A stretch of 64,000 bases of DNA from Bradyrhizobium sp. 190 (GCF_023073415.1 NZ_JADPJL010000008.1:1024408-1088407); one strand, 5' to 3'; numbered from the stretch's first letter, positions 7,194-17,122 are shown. Notes: a model not told the origin generated them from the letters alone. Numbers and translations: made by a program.

Positions 7194-10100
7194 TTATGCT
7201 GGACTCGACGAAAGACTCGACGATTCTTCTGTTCCTCTGAACCAGGCAACGTACAACGTAGGCAGAAAGATCAACGTCAGAATCGTCGCGACCAACAAGC
7301 CTCCCATGATCGCAAAGGCCATTGGCCCCCAGAACACCGTCGGAGCGATCGGTATCATGCCGAGAACGGTGGACACAGCGGTGAGCATGATCGGGCGGAA
7401 ACGGGAGCTGCTGGCATCGATGGCGGCTTCCCAGACATTTTTTCCCTGCGAACGCTCCGCCTCGATCTGGCCGATCAAGATCACCGCATTCTTGGTGATC
7501 ATGCCGAGCAGCGCCAGGATGCCGAGAATAGCAACGAAGCCCAGCGGCCTGCCAGACAGCAGGAGCGCGGCGACGACACCGATCAGACCAAGAGGCGCTA
7601 CACTGAGCACCAGGAACAACCGTTGGAAGCTTTGTAGCTGCACCATGAGGACGGTGAGCATGATGAGCAACATGACCGGCACGACGGCGATGACGGAGGC
7701 CTGTGATTTCTGGCTTTCTTCGACAGTCCCGCCGACAACGATATGATACCCTGCAGGGAGGGTCTTTGTCAGGGCCTCCACATCGGACGAAAGTGAGCTC
7801 ACTACCGTCTCCGGCAGGGCTCCCGCGACGATGTCGGCTTGCACCGTCAGGGTCGGAACGCGGTCGCGCCGCCAGATCAAGGGATATTCCTGCCCGTATT
7901 CGAAGGTCGCAAACTGACTGAGCGGAACCGTTCGCCCGCCCGGCAGTGGCACTTGCACGGTGCGCAGGGTGGCAAGCGAGACACGCTGTTCATCCGTCGC
8001 ACGTGCGATGACATCGACCAGATAGATATCATCGCGCACCTGGGTAACGGAGGTGCCGGATACTACGGTATTCAGAACGCTGGCCAATGCCTGCGAGCTG
8101 AGGCCCAGCAGGCGCGCCTCATCCTGGTCGACACGAATTCGTACCTGCCGGGCGGGCTCTATCCAGTCAAAATTGACCTTTTCGGCTTTGGGATTGGTCG
8201 AGATGATCTGGGCGAGCTTGAGAGCGATCTCGCGCACCTGATCTACGTCAGGTCCGCTGACGCGATATTGTACCGGCCAGCCGACCGGAGGCCCAAGTTC
8301 AAGCGGGGAGACCCGCGAAATTGTGCTTGGAAATTCCTCTGCCAGGATCTTTTCCAGCTTCAGGCGAAGGCGTTCGCGTGCCGCAACGTCCTTTGCAACA
8401 ATTACCGCCTGGGTGAAAAAGTTGTTCGGCAACTGAACATTGAGTGGCAGATAGAAGCGAATGGCGCCGCGACCGACATAAGTGCTCCAGCGGGCGACAT
8501 CCGGGTCGCCCTTCAGGGCTGCATCGAGGCGTTGCGCCGCGGTTTCGCTGGCATAGATCGACGCATTCTGCGGCAGACTGAGGTCAACTAGCAACTCCGG
8601 ACGATCCGAGGACGGAAAGAATTGCCGAGGGATGAGCGGAAGCGCGAGAAAGGATGCTACGAAGAGGGCCAACGAAACGAAAATCGTTAGCCATTTCGCG
8701 CGCATGGCGAAGGTAAGGAAATTCCGATACCATCGGAAAATTCTCCCCGGTTCGGCGGTCGCCGCGGCCCTCGGTGGCTTAAGAATGACGACACCCAGCA
8801 ACGGCGCGAAGATCACCGCAACGAACCAGGACACGATCAGCGCGATGCTGACCACCGCGAAGAGCGAGAATGTGTATTCTCCCGCCGAACTGGCCGCAAA
8901 GCCGACGGGGACGAAACCGGCGATCGTCACCAGCGTTCCCGCGAGCATGGCAAATGCGTAGGTCCGGAACGCGTATGTCGCGGCATCGACCTTGTCGTCG
9001 CCTTCCGCCAGACGATTGAGCGTGGCGTCGGTCGTCGTCATCGCGTCGTCGACGAGCAATGCGAGGGCGATGATCAGCGCGCCGAGGGATATGCGCTGCA
9101 TATCGATGCCCGCCATTTGCATGATCGGAAAGACGATGGCCAGCGTCAACGGAATGGAAAGCGCGATGATCAAGCCGGGTCGGACGCCGAGGCTGATGAA
9201 GCTCACGACGAGAATAATGGCGATCGCCTGTAGCAGCGACGTCATGAATTCCGAGATGGCGCCTTCGACGGTGACGGCCTGGTCCGCAATGAGCTTCGGC
9301 TCGATGCCGACAGGCAAGTCTGCGGTGACCCGCGCCATCAGTTGCTTGATGTTTGCACCGAGAGCAAGAATGTCACCGCCGTCCCGCATCGCGATCGCAA
9401 GCCCGATGGCCGGTTCGCCATTTACACGAAATTGCGGTTGCGGCGGGTCGGAATAATCACGCCGTATCTGCGCGATATCGCTAAGGCGGAGCACGCGTCC
9501 GCCAGCGACGAAGTTGGTGTTCGCGACATCCTGTTCCGATGCAAATGCGCCTGAAACCCGCAGCGAAAGACTTTCATAACCGGTTTGAATCGTGCCGGCT
9601 GGCCGTACGATGTTCTGCGCTTGCAGCGCAGCGATCAGTGCAGATCGGTCGAGCCCCAGGCTGGCGAGTTCCTTTATCGAGAACTCGACGAAGATCCTCT
9701 CGTCTTGTGCCCCCAACAATTCGATTTTTGATACGTCAGGCACCAGGAGCAGCTTCGAGCGGATATCCTCGACACGATCACGCAGTTCGCGATGCGTGAA
9801 GCCGTCGCTCGTAAAGCCATAGATAATCCCGAACGTATCACCGAAATCGTCATTGAAGCCGGGCCCAACAATTCCTGCCGGAAGCGTGTGGCGGATATCA
9901 CCGACATTCTTGCGAACTTGATACCAAGTGTCGAGAACTTCCGCCTCGCTCGCGCTGCCCTTCAGGTTGACAAAGATTGTCGTATTGCCGGCACGCGTGA
10001 AGCTGCGCAGAAAATCGAGGTGAGGCGTTTCTTGCAGTTTGCGCTCAAGCCGCTCGGTTACCTGCTTGAGCGTCTCTTCGACAGTCGCTCCCGGCCAGGC

Positions 10101-10250
10101 AGCCTGAACGACCATGGTCTTGATGATGAAGGTAGGATCTTCGCTGCGGCCAAGTCGGAAATAGGACAAGACGCCGGCGATGACGGCAACGATCATGATG
10201 TAGGCGACGAGCGAGCGGTGGTTGAGCGCCCATTCGGAGAGATTGATCAT
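7194..10250 (-). CDS. RND-family efflux pump inner-membrane transporter
   Basis: 1018 residues, the standard length for AcrB/MexB-type (HAE1) pumps. It is a proton-driven trimeric exporter in the inner membrane that works with a periplasmic adaptor and an outer-membrane channel. It shows a first helix at 14-32, a periplasmic porter domain, the paired aspartates of the proton relay in LALLVDDAMTTTDA, the relay lysine in LGMITKNAVILIG, and a second large periplasmic loop. The start overlaps the adaptor gene by four bases. No outer-membrane channel gene is nearby, so it presumably borrows a TolC-like protein. Substrates cannot be inferred. Confidence 0.93.
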   Translation of the reverse strand: MINLSEWALNHRSLVAYIMIVAVIAGVLSYFRLGRSEDPTFIIKTMVVQAAWPGATVEETLKQVTERLERKLQETPHLDFLRSFTRAGNTTIFVNLKGSASEAEVLDTWYQVRKNVGDIRHTLPAGIVGPGFNDDFGDTFGIIYGFTSDGFTHRELRDRVEDIRSKLLLVPDVSKIELLGAQDERIFVEFSIKELASLGLDRSALIAALQAQNIVRPAGTIQTGYESLSLRVSGAFASEQDVANTNFVAGGRVLRLSDIAQIRRDYSDPPQPQFRVNGEPAIGLAIAMRDGGDILALGANIKQLMARVTADLPVGIEPKLIADQAVTVEGAISEFMTSLLQAIAIILVVSFISLGVRPGLIIALSIPLTLAIVFPIMQMAGIDMQRISLGALIIALALLVDDAMTTTDATLNRLAEGDDKVDAATYAFRTYAFAMLAGTLVTIAGFVPVGFAASSAGEYTFSLFAVVSIALIVSWFVAVIFAPLLGVVILKPPRAAATAEPGRIFRWYRNFLTFAMRAKWLTIFVSLALFVASFLALPLIPRQFFPSSDRPELLVDLSLPQNASIYASETAAQRLDAALKGDPDVARWSTYVGRGAIRFYLPLNVQLPNNFFTQAVIVAKDVAARERLRLKLEKILAEEFPSTISRVSPLELGPPVGWPVQYRVSGPDVDQVREIALKLAQIISTNPKAEKVNFDWIEPARQVRIRVDQDEARLLGLSSQALASVLNTVVSGTSVTQVRDDIYLVDVIARATDEQRVSLATLRTVQVPLPGGRTVPLSQFATFEYGQEYPLIWRRDRVPTLTVQADIVAGALPETVVSSLSSDVEALTKTLPAGYHIVVGGTVEESQKSQASVIAVVPVMLLIMLTVLMVQLQSFQRLFLVLSVAPLGLIGVVAALLLSGRPLGFVAILGILALLGMITKNAVILIGQIEAERSQGKNVWEAAIDASSSRFRPIMLTAVSTVLGMIPIAPTVFWGPMAFAIMGGLLVATILTLIFLPTLYVAWFRGTEESSSLSSSPA

Positions 10251-11356
10251 GGCTCTGACCCGAGCAGACGGATCTTCTGGCCCGGGTGAAGGGCCTGAAC
10301 GCCCGCTGTAACCACGACTTCGCCGGTGTCTAGCCCTTGGGAAACGACTACCCGCGCCTGGTCAAAGCGCAAGACGTCGACGTTTCGGATTGAAACCGTT
10401 TTGGTTGATGGATCGACAATCCACACCGCCGGTCGCTGATTGATCTTCGTTAGTGCCGTTGCCGGGATGTCGATGATCGGCACGGCATCGGTTTGCATGC
10501 GCCCAACGACGGTTGCCCCAAGCCGCATGGCTGCTGGAGGGTCAGTCAAGCCGACTTTGACCTCGAAGGTCCGGGTTACAGGATTGGCTTGAGCGGCGAC
10601 CTCGCGAATTCGTCCGGGCGCAGTCACTGCCGGATCGTCCGTCAGGCTGACGGTGATCTGGGGATTGCTGGGTGCTGATCGAAGCAACTGGGCCGGAACG
10701 TCAAAAACCGCGTCGCGACCGTCTTTCCGTGCAAGCCTGGCGATCATTTGCCCCGCCTGAACAACTTCCCCCGCGCCGGGGCCTGTTGCGGTTATTGTCC
10801 CCGGCGCATCGGCCTTGAGTTCGGTGAAGCTCACCAAATCGTGAGCGGTACGGAGCTGGGCTTCGGCGGCATCCACTTGCGATTGAGCGGTTTGTTGCGC
10901 TTGCGTCGCGACCTCGAAATTGGCCCGCGTCGTCCATCCCTGCGCAAGAAGCGTCTCCTGGCGTTCGTAATGATTGCGCGCCTGCGTCAATTGCCCCTGG
11001 GCGGCCGCGAGAGCTGCCTGCGCCTGCCGCAATGTGTTCAACTCGTTTTGCGGTTCAAGTCGTGCCATTATTTGTCCGGCTTCCACCCGGTCTCCGAGCT
11101 TGCCGCTGTTTTCCAACAGCCGCCCGGAAATTCGAAACGCCAAGCTCACTTCATCCTCGGCCTCGATGCGGCCGGTGAATGTAAGCGCCTCGCCAGCCTC
11201 GCGCTTCTCAACGGTTATGGTCCGAACTGGACGGGCTGCCGGAGCTGCGGTGTCTGTCTCTCTCTGACAGGCGGCGAGCGACAATGCCGGCGCTATCGTA
11301 ATAAGCGCCATCATCAGCCGTCGATACAATTTCGTCCTGCCGGAGCGTGAAGGCAT
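10247..11356 (-). CDS. RND efflux periplasmic adaptor (membrane fusion protein), lipoprotein
   Basis: 369 residues. The N-terminus has basic residues, a hydrophobic stretch and the lipobox LAAC, so the mature protein should be lipid-anchored at Cys29. Then come the barrel-sandwich half ending GRLLENSGKLGDRVEAGQ, a coiled-coil hairpin rich in Ala/Gln (about residues 105-165), the returning lipoyl half (APGTITATGPGAGEVVQAGQ) and a beta-barrel, which is the HlyD/AcrA order. It is coupled to the pump gene by an ATGA overlap. No adjacent TetR-type repressor is present, unlike many such operons. Confidence 0.92.
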   Translation of the reverse strand: MPSRSGRTKLYRRLMMALITIAPALSLAACQRETDTAAPAARPVRTITVEKREAGEALTFTGRIEAEDEVSLAFRISGRLLENSGKLGDRVEAGQIMARLEPQNELNTLRQAQAALAAAQGQLTQARNHYERQETLLAQGWTTRANFEVATQAQQTAQSQVDAAEAQLRTAHDLVSFTELKADAPGTITATGPGAGEVVQAGQMIARLARKDGRDAVFDVPAQLLRSAPSNPQITVSLTDDPAVTAPGRIREVAAQANPVTRTFEVKVGLTDPPAAMRLGATVVGRMQTDAVPIIDIPATALTKINQRPAVWIVDPSTKTVSIRNVDVLRFDQARVVVSQGLDTGEVVVTAGVQALHPGQKIRLLGSEP

Positions 11357-12103
11357 AGGAAGACCTATGAGCTGCAGACAGACCCCGATAGGTGTTTTCG
11401 GTCGGACGAAGAACCCCCGCCATCAGCAAATATACTGAGCGCTCCTACTGATTGCCCCGGCCTTGAGTAAGGGTGCCGCGCGTATGACGGCTACGCCGCG
11501 CCGGCTGGCGCTGTCGCCCCCTTTTGAGTCTCGTCTGGTCTGTGTCCTCATGCTGGCCTGCGAAACAGGAATGCAAAGCCCGCAACATCTGCCGAAGAAA
11601 GTCGGCGGAACAGCTTTCTGCAGCGGCCACTAGTGAGGATGTCGGACGAACGTGTCGCAGTTCTTCATCACGTTTCCGTCGAGGATCTTGGGCCGACGGA
11701 TAGCTGCCCGCTATCGGAAAATGCACTGGGCGTGCGTAGTACTTGTTGGGAGTTCTTTCCGGACTTCGGCCGCAGCAGTTCAAAAATACCTGGTGGTTCG
11801 ACCGCGGTAGGTAATTTGGGGTGTTTTTGGGCGGTGCCCACTCTAGTCAGTAAGTGACTGAAATCGCGTTCAATCTTTAATTGCGACCGCGCAAAACTGG
11901 AAAACTCGAATAAAGATGAACTATGCAAATTGTGCCAAGTGAGTTCACGCTATTCGGATATCAAAACAGATGCTTGACGGGTGTTTTCCAGGGGGTATTT
12001 ACTTAGGCCAAGCCCAGAACGCGACGTAGATCTAACGTTGCCCAAGGAAATCGAGCCGTTCGTTCGGCCGCGCGGTCTGGGAAATATCAGGGGCAAGACT
12101 GTG
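11357..12103. other. Long intergenic region between RND operon and sensor kinase
   Basis: About 750 bases, divergent spacer. I see no supported gene; the short frames on both strands lack ribosome-binding sites. At 11847-11861 there is a small inverted repeat (TCAGT, five-base spacer, ACTGA) resembling TetR-type operators, but it is nearly 500 bases from the pump genes. The sequence is clearly more A/T-rich than the flanking operon. Confidence 0.4.
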
Positions 12104-13255
12104 ATGAGTCCCCAACCAGCGTACCACAAGCTCCACTGGATGAACGCTCCGGAATATCTCTTCGGAATGCAGATTTCGGACGCCGGGCAGTTTTTCTACG
12201 AGAGCATGAATCCGGCCTTCGAACGCTCGCTCGGAATTTCAATCGAGGGCAACGAAAGAGCAATTCATGACTGCCTGAGCGAAGAGGACGCGAAGTCCGT
12301 TTGCGCTTCCTGCGATGCATGTCTGGCCGAGGGAAGGTCGGTCCGTTACCGGCACCGCCTTACCCTCGGTGTACGCCGACGCGAGTTTGATACGACGATC
12401 AATCCTGTCCGTGATTCCGAAAGCGGGAGTATAGTCAAGCTAGTCGGTAGCCACCGGGCGATTGAGGAGCGGGCGACCGTCGATGCTGTCGACAGAATGG
12501 TCAAGAGACGGGCTGCAGCAGAACTCGACCTCCGGCTGCTTTCGCTTCAGGAAGAGGTGCAGCAGCGGATTGCATCCGATCTACATGATTCGACTTGCCA
12601 GCATTTGATTGCTGCGAGCTTGAACGTGATGCGGTTGAGGCGCGCGATCAGCGATAATGGTAGCGCAGAGAAACTCCTCGATGATATCGATGCCTCGATT
12701 GATCAGGCGCAGAGGGAAATCCGTGCCTTTACCTACCTGCTGCATCCCCAAAATCTGCTAACCGATGGGCTGAAGATTACGATCGAACGATTCGTGGGCG
12801 GATTTGCGGCGCGCACTTCGCTGAAGACCAGTCTCGAGATCGCTCCCGAGGTTGATAAATTATCCTACGAGCGGCAGCGCGCTGTGCTGAGAGTTATTCA
12901 AGAAGCCCTTGCGAATGTCTTCCGTCATGCCCAAGCGACACAGGTGAAGGTCGCGATGGAAGCTGCGGATGCGCATTTCAAGCTTCGGGTTACTGACAAT
13001 GGCCGCGGCATGCCAGTCAATCAAGCGAGATCGGGCCCCAAGGCGGTTTCATTTGGTGTCGGAATTCCGGCTATGAGAGCCAGATTGCGGCAGCTGGGCG
13101 GTACTCTCGAAATCCATTCTTCATCAGCGACAAGGGGCCGAGGTACTACGTTGTGTGCAGTACTTCCGCACCCGCTCCCGCTCAAGAGGGTTCGACCACG
13201 AGAACGGCACCAAAGCCATCTCGGTCACCAGAAATCCCTTGCGCAATGGCGTTGA
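12104..13255 (+). CDS. NarX/DegS-type sensor histidine kinase with PAS-like sensor
   Basis: 383 residues from ATG 12104, which has AGGGG ten bases upstream; a GTG at 11981 would add 41 residues. No membrane segment is visible, so it is cytoplasmic. Residues about 15-115 look like a PAS fold (NPAFERSLGIS). The HisKA_3 dimerisation helix carries RIASDLHDSTCQHLI with His161 as the likely phosphorylation site. The ATPase domain has DNGRGMP and RGRGTTLCAVLP. HisKA_3 kinases pair with NarL/LuxR-type regulators, and two such genes follow, so the three probably form one signalling group. The PAS ligand is unknown. Confidence 0.85.
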   Translation: MSPQPAYHKLHWMNAPEYLFGMQISDAGQFFYESMNPAFERSLGISIEGNERAIHDCLSEEDAKSVCASCDACLAEGRSVRYRHRLTLGVRRREFDTTINPVRDSESGSIVKLVGSHRAIEERATVDAVDRMVKRRAAAELDLRLLSLQEEVQQRIASDLHDSTCQHLIAASLNVMRLRRAISDNGSAEKLLDDIDASIDQAQREIRAFTYLLHPQNLLTDGLKITIERFVGGFAARTSLKTSLEIAPEVDKLSYERQRAVLRVIQEALANVFRHAQATQVKVAMEAADAHFKLRVTDNGRGMPVNQARSGPKAVSFGVGIPAMRARLRQLGGTLEIHSSSATRGRGTTLCAVLPHPLPLKRVRPRERHQSHLGHQKSLAQWR

Positions 13256-13288
13256 GGTAAATCAAAGGAAGTTCTGGAGAGGAGCACA

Positions 13289-13360
13289 ATGATCCAACGA
13301 TGCCCGACGCGGTGCGGCATTGGAGTTTTGTTCGATCATGAAACGGATCCTTATAGCTGA
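13289..13360 (+). CDS. Possible 23-codon leader ORF overlapping the response regulator start
   Basis: An ATG at 13289 has a strong GGAGAGGAG ribosome-binding site just upstream. It reads 23 codons (starting MIQRCPTRCG) before a TGA at 13358-13360. The response regulator ATG at 13338 lies inside it in another reading frame and has a poor site of its own. This would fit translational coupling, but the peptide has no recognisable family and may be fortuitous. Confidence 0.2.
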   Translation: MIQRCPTRCGIGVLFDHETDPYS

Positions 13361-13967
13361 CGATCACGAAACGGTGCGATCGGGACTACGCGCCGTGTTG
13401 GAAGGGCGCGCCGGCTGGGAGGTCGTTGCTGAGGCACGCGATGGCAACGAGGCAGTCGCTGGGGCTGTGGAAAAAAGGCCTGACGTTGCCATTGTTGACT
13501 ACGCGATGCCCTTTATGACGGGGGTAGAAGTTGCACGGCGCATCAGGGAACATCAGCTAACAACGGAGATACTCATTTTCACAATGCATGACTCCGAGGT
13601 GCTTGCGTTGCAGGCGTTCCGGGCAGGTGCCCGTGCATTTTTGCTGAAGTCCGATGCGAATAAAATGCTGCTCGCGGCCGTCGAGTCATTGATAGTTCAT
13701 AAGCCGTTCTACGCGGGCTCGTTCTCGAGCGAATTAAAGGGCATGGCGACTGGAAAGGGCGACCCGAACCAGGTGCTTTCGCCCCGAGAGAAGACGATCG
13801 TTAAACTGGTTGCGGAAGGGCACAGCAATAAGGGCGTGAGCGCGATCTTGAATCTCAGCATAAAGACGACGGAGACGCATCGAGCGGCCGCTATGCGCAA
13901 GCTTAACATAAATTCGACCGCGGGCCTGGTTCGATACGCGGTTCGTAGCAAGCTCGTGGAGGCATGA
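13338..13967 (+). CDS. NarL/LuxR-family response regulator (copy 1)
   Basis: 209 residues from ATG 13338. The receiver domain has the acidic pair D8-D9 (LIADDHE), phosphoacceptor Asp54 (AIVDYAMP), a switch Thr in IFTMHD and Lys in FLLKSDANK. The C-terminal GerE/LuxR helix-turn-helix starts at LSPREKTIVKLVAEG and includes NKGVSAILNLSIKTTETH. It should bind DNA as a dimer when phosphorylated by the kinase immediately upstream. It is closely similar along its length to the regulator at 14306, suggesting a tandem duplication. A longer TTG-initiated form is possible but less likely. Confidence 0.88.
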   Translation: MKRILIADDHETVRSGLRAVLEGRAGWEVVAEARDGNEAVAGAVEKRPDVAIVDYAMPFMTGVEVARRIREHQLTTEILIFTMHDSEVLALQAFRAGARAFLLKSDANKMLLAAVESLIVHKPFYAGSFSSELKGMATGKGDPNQVLSPREKTIVKLVAEGHSNKGVSAILNLSIKTTETHRAAAMRKLNINSTAGLVRYAVRSKLVEA

Positions 13968-14305
13968 GAACGGTTCGTTCATGTGAGAAAAGCCGGTTCG
14001 CGCTGCGCAAATTCGAACACTTTGGTTCGGACGATAAATTAAGTGCTGGTTCTCCAATCGTCTCGTGAGATTGCGCTGCACGGTTTGTGCGGATTCCGGG
14101 AGAGCTGACCAACCATATAGTGAGCCGCGGCGCCTCCAAGATGTCGAAGAGCGTTCAAGCGAGAAATCCGAATACTCATCCACCGAGTTTCAGGGTTTTG
14201 TGGGATTATCGCCAAGCAAGCCGATCAGTATGATGAGTCAGTCCTGCTGTCGCATCGCTGTCGCCGATCGCCTGGCCAGTGGCTCCAACCGACAGGAACG
14301 TCACT
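13968..14305 (+). other. Intergenic spacer between the paralogous regulators
   Basis: 338 bases with no supported gene. Short frames read through it on both strands without initiation signals. It presumably holds an independent promoter for the second regulator, but I cannot place one with confidence. Confidence 0.4.
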
Positions 14306-14941
14306 GTGAAGCAGATCCTGATTGCGGACGACCATGAAGTCGTTCGGTCCGGTCTTCGCGCGATCATCGAAACTCGCGCTGACTGGATCGTGAGCGGGGA
14401 GGCGATCGACGGCAGGGAAGCCGTTGCGTTAGCTTTGAAAATGAAGCCGGATGTAGCAATCGTCGATTACTCAATGCCGGTCATGAACGGGTTAGAGGTC
14501 AGCCGTCGAATTAGATTGCATCATCTGCACACAGAAGTGCTCATTCTCACGATGCATGAACGCGAAGATATTCTGACGGAAGCCCTTTTGGCAGGTGTGC
14601 GGGGATTCTTACTAAAGTCAGATGCGAGGAGCCACCTTATTGCGGCTATTGAAGCACTACTTGACCACCGACCATACTTCACCAGTATTTTGTTGGAGAA
14701 GTTGCTTCATGAGTATCAGTCAAACAAGAAGGACAAATCGGAGGTCTTGCTATCTTCGCGAGAACAGAGCGTTGTTCAATTGGTCGCGGAAGGACACACC
14801 AACAAGTCCGTGGGCGCGGTTTTGAATCTCAGCGTGAAGACGGTCGAGACCCATCGCGCATCGGCAATGCGTAAGCTCAATGTTTCATCGACCGCCGAAT
14901 TGGTCCGGTATGCAATTCGTACAAAATTGATCGGACTTTGA
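14306..14941 (+). CDS. NarL/LuxR-family response regulator (copy 2)
   Basis: 211 residues if initiated at GTG 14306, with AGGA upstream; a GTG at 14279 is the alternative. Domain order is as in copy 1: acidic pair in ILIADDHE, phosphoacceptor Asp54 in AIVDYSMP, Thr in LILTMHE, Lys in FLLKSDARS, then a LuxR-type helix-turn-helix (LSSREQSVVQLVAEG, NKSVGAVLNLSVKTVETH). The two regulators differ mainly in the linker around residues 125-145. Either may be the partner of the kinase at 12104, or they may split the output. Confidence 0.88.
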   Translation: MKQILIADDHEVVRSGLRAIIETRADWIVSGEAIDGREAVALALKMKPDVAIVDYSMPVMNGLEVSRRIRLHHLHTEVLILTMHEREDILTEALLAGVRGFLLKSDARSHLIAAIEALLDHRPYFTSILLEKLLHEYQSNKKDKSEVLLSSREQSVVQLVAEGHTNKSVGAVLNLSVKTVETHRASAMRKLNVSSTAELVRYAIRTKLIGL

Positions 14942-15023
14942 AAGGGAGTTTTCTTTTGGCCAATTGAACCTGCACTTCCGGAGAAAGCTGTTTTGCGCGT
15001 AGAGAAGCGCCCCTCGTCATGCG

Positions 15024-15578
15024 CTATGGCGTCCTGCATATAACCGCACAACGTGCCCACGCTCGGGCAGTTGCAAACGTTCTGTGCGGCAAAAGCCCTC
15101 TGTCGTGAGGGCACTTTCCGTCCACAACGCGGTGTGTCCTGAGGCGGATATCATGCGCCACGACGCAGAGATACACGCCGGCGGCGCTGCCGGTCCCATG
15201 ACCAATGTATCTTACTTTGTCGGCGCTGGGTTTCGGCGCTGGAGGAGAGTCACCCCAGGAGCTATTGGCTGAGTTACTGGCAACCAAGTTGACCCGGGTG
15301 CAAGCCCGTTGCGCAGTACCTGGCGTAACGTTGTCCAGACATTGCAGGGCAATGGCATTGATCGCATTGTTTCTTGCCCGATCTCTCGCCTTGGCCTTTA
15401 TGTATGAGGAATGGCTTCTGGCGCAGGCATTATCATCCCCCCGCCGCTCTGCCCTGCGGTTGAATTCAGTGGCAGTGAGTTCGACGCAAAAGTCGGTCGC
15501 GAATGCAGACCTGATCCCGAAGCTGACAGCGGGCGCATAAAGCGCAACAGCGGCGAGCGCAAGCGATCCGACTTTCAT
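15024..15578 (-). CDS. Secreted cysteine-containing hypothetical protein
   Basis: 184 residues from the ATG at 15576-15578 (MKVGSLALAAVAL). A signal peptide ends near SAFA. The mature part has about eight cysteines (DFCVEL, DNACAR, LQCLDN, RACTRV, YLCVVA, GKCPHD and two near the end), which suggests a disulfide-bonded periplasmic or surface protein. The middle is rich in Asn/Ala/Arg. I do not recognise the family. It is monocistronic, convergent with the response regulator. Confidence 0.5.
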   Translation of the reverse strand: MKVGSLALAAVALYAPAVSFGIRSAFATDFCVELTATEFNRRAERRGDDNACARSHSSYIKAKARDRARNNAINAIALQCLDNVTPGTAQRACTRVNLVASNSANSSWGDSPPAPKPSADKVRYIGHGTGSAAGVYLCVVAHDIRLRTHRVVDGKCPHDRGLLPHRTFATARAWARCAVICRTP

Positions 15579-16402
15579 GGCTTCCCGGTGTCCTCGCTCC
15601 AACCGTTGTATACCGCATTCCGCAGTTTACCGCCAGAAGCCCCCCGTGCATGGGTCTGGTGCAGCAATTTTCGACGTAACAGAACTCGACGCTGATCTGG
15701 ACTGTGCGGCTTCGCTCTCAAATAGCCTGCAGTGCAGAGCGTGTGAGAAGCTGCGAATTGACACGGAGGGCAGCGACGTGCTCGAATTTCGGGATGGCAT
15801 ATTTGCAGACGCGGCAGCAGCGCTTGCTACCGCAACGGCGTCGGGAAACGCCGAGCTCGAAGCAGCGCTGGCAAGGCCGCGCGACGGCCGAAGCTGCCAG
15901 ATGGCCGGCATGAGGAAGAGCAGGCGTTGAAATATAGCGATAGCTCGCTCGCCGATGCCGTGCGCTTTGCCAAATCGAAGATGGTTGGCGCGTATTGCGG
16001 ACTTTTGGACTGACGTCACGGCGTAAACAATCCGGTGCGTCGGCCATGAAAGGCCGCATCTCACGTGGGGATGACGCACTGGTGCGGACCGCCTTGTGAG
16101 GCCGCCAGCGCAACGATGATGCGACTGCAACTGCAGTGCACGCTGGCCTGCGAATTGCGGGCCGCAGGAGGCCGCGAGCTCGGTGTCATGTCGGCTTGCG
16201 CGCAAGCTTGTCGCCACCGCGCATCGGATGTGGGTCGATTGCACCGAGGGACAGTCAAAGGGACATTACAGCGGAGGCCGTCGAAGACAGCCAACTACGC
16301 CCAGTGACCACCGATTGCGCGAGAAACCCTATTCTTTCCTAGCCTTATAGGAAGTTGTGGCGACGACCGGCAATGGCGGGCGAAGTGCGGCGAAGGCGGA
16401 GT
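15579..16402. other. Gene-poor stretch next to tRNA-Arg
   Basis: About 820 bases. Overlapping frames of up to 205 codons exist on both strands, but none has a plausible ribosome-binding site or balanced composition. They run against one another, as expected of high-GC non-coding DNA. I see nothing I can name in it; it may contain worn-out coding remnants. Confidence 0.4.
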
Positions 16403-16479
16403 TGGCGCGCTCGGAGAGATTCGAACTCCCGACCCTCGGAATCGAAATCCGATGCTCTATCCAGCTGAGCTACGAGCGC
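16403..16479 (-). tRNA. tRNA-Arg (anticodon TCG)
   Basis: On the reverse strand the acceptor stem GCGCTCG pairs with CGAGCGC and is followed by discriminator G and an encoded CCA at 16403-16405. The D-arm (AGCTCAGCTGGATAGAGC) and T-arm (GTTCGAATC) are intact. The anticodon stem TCGGA/TCCGA closes the loop TTTCGAT, giving anticodon TCG, which reads CGA arginine codons. Length 77 nt, no intron. Confidence 0.95.
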
Positions 16480-16530
16480 GTGCGGTCTGCCGATTATCAG
16501 ACTTGGCCCGGCAGGGCCAGCATCGCGAGC

Positions 16531-16788
16531 CTAGTAGCAGGGATGCCGACGGCGGTCCTGGCCGATATAGGCCGCCGCGCTCTGGCGGCAGAGGACGGTG
16601 GAGGGACCGTCGTAATAGGCGAAGGTGCCGGGTTGCAGTCCGGGGCCGTAATTGTGGAGGAAGCTGATCGGGTAGGGCAGGCCCCAATTGTGCAGGTGGT
16701 GCCGATTATGGCGGGCGTCGGCCAGGTTCGGGGCGAGCACCGCGGTCGAGAGGAGGGCGGCGGCAACGAAAAACTTCGCTTTGGTCAT
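16531..16788 (-). CDS. Small secreted protein with C-terminal two-cysteine motif
   Basis: 85 residues from the ATG at 16786-16788, with GGAG seven bases upstream. It has a signal peptide MTKAKFFVAAALLSTAVL ending near ADA, then a His/Tyr/Pro-rich middle (HNRHHLHNWG). The end reads VLCRQSAAAYIGQDRRRHPCY. The last 20 residues share the pattern C...G.D.RRH.C with the secreted protein at 26079-26429, so the two belong to one small family. Function unknown; the motif probably forms a disulfide. Confidence 0.65.
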   Translation of the reverse strand: MTKAKFFVAAALLSTAVLAPNLADARHNRHHLHNWGLPYPISFLHNYGPGLQPGTFAYYDGPSTVLCRQSAAAYIGQDRRRHPCY

Positions 16789-17122
16789 TTTGATTCTCCG
16801 GAAGTCCCAGTGAAACAGTAGCAATTTCGGGCTGAGTGGATAGCCATTCGTGTGAAGAAAGCGCGTTAGAACAACAAGATAGATGCTAATCCTCTGATTC
16901 GATCGAAGCCGCGCCCCCTGACATTTTGGCCGGTCTGGTTTCGCATTCTAGGAGAAACGGGCAGAAAAGCTGCGGAAAACCACCGTAACGCGCCCATTTT
17001 TGGCCTCAAGGGATGCTTAACGAATTCCCAACACAGTCCGGCCAAAATTTTGCTGTCCGTTCCTGACTCTACGGGCCGACTTATCCCGCGTCTGACAAAG
17101 GCTAACGGTTCCCGATCGACCC
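16789..17122. other. Intergenic region, no gene supported
   Basis: 334 bases, divergent spacer between the small secreted protein and the ClpP-like gene. It is relatively A/T-rich in the middle. No gene or terminator is evident. Confidence 0.4.

Noticed and set aside
15627..16244. 205-codon minus-strand frame next to tRNA-Arg
   Set aside because: Serine/alanine-rich low-complexity reading, no start signal, contradicted by an equally open frame on the other strand.
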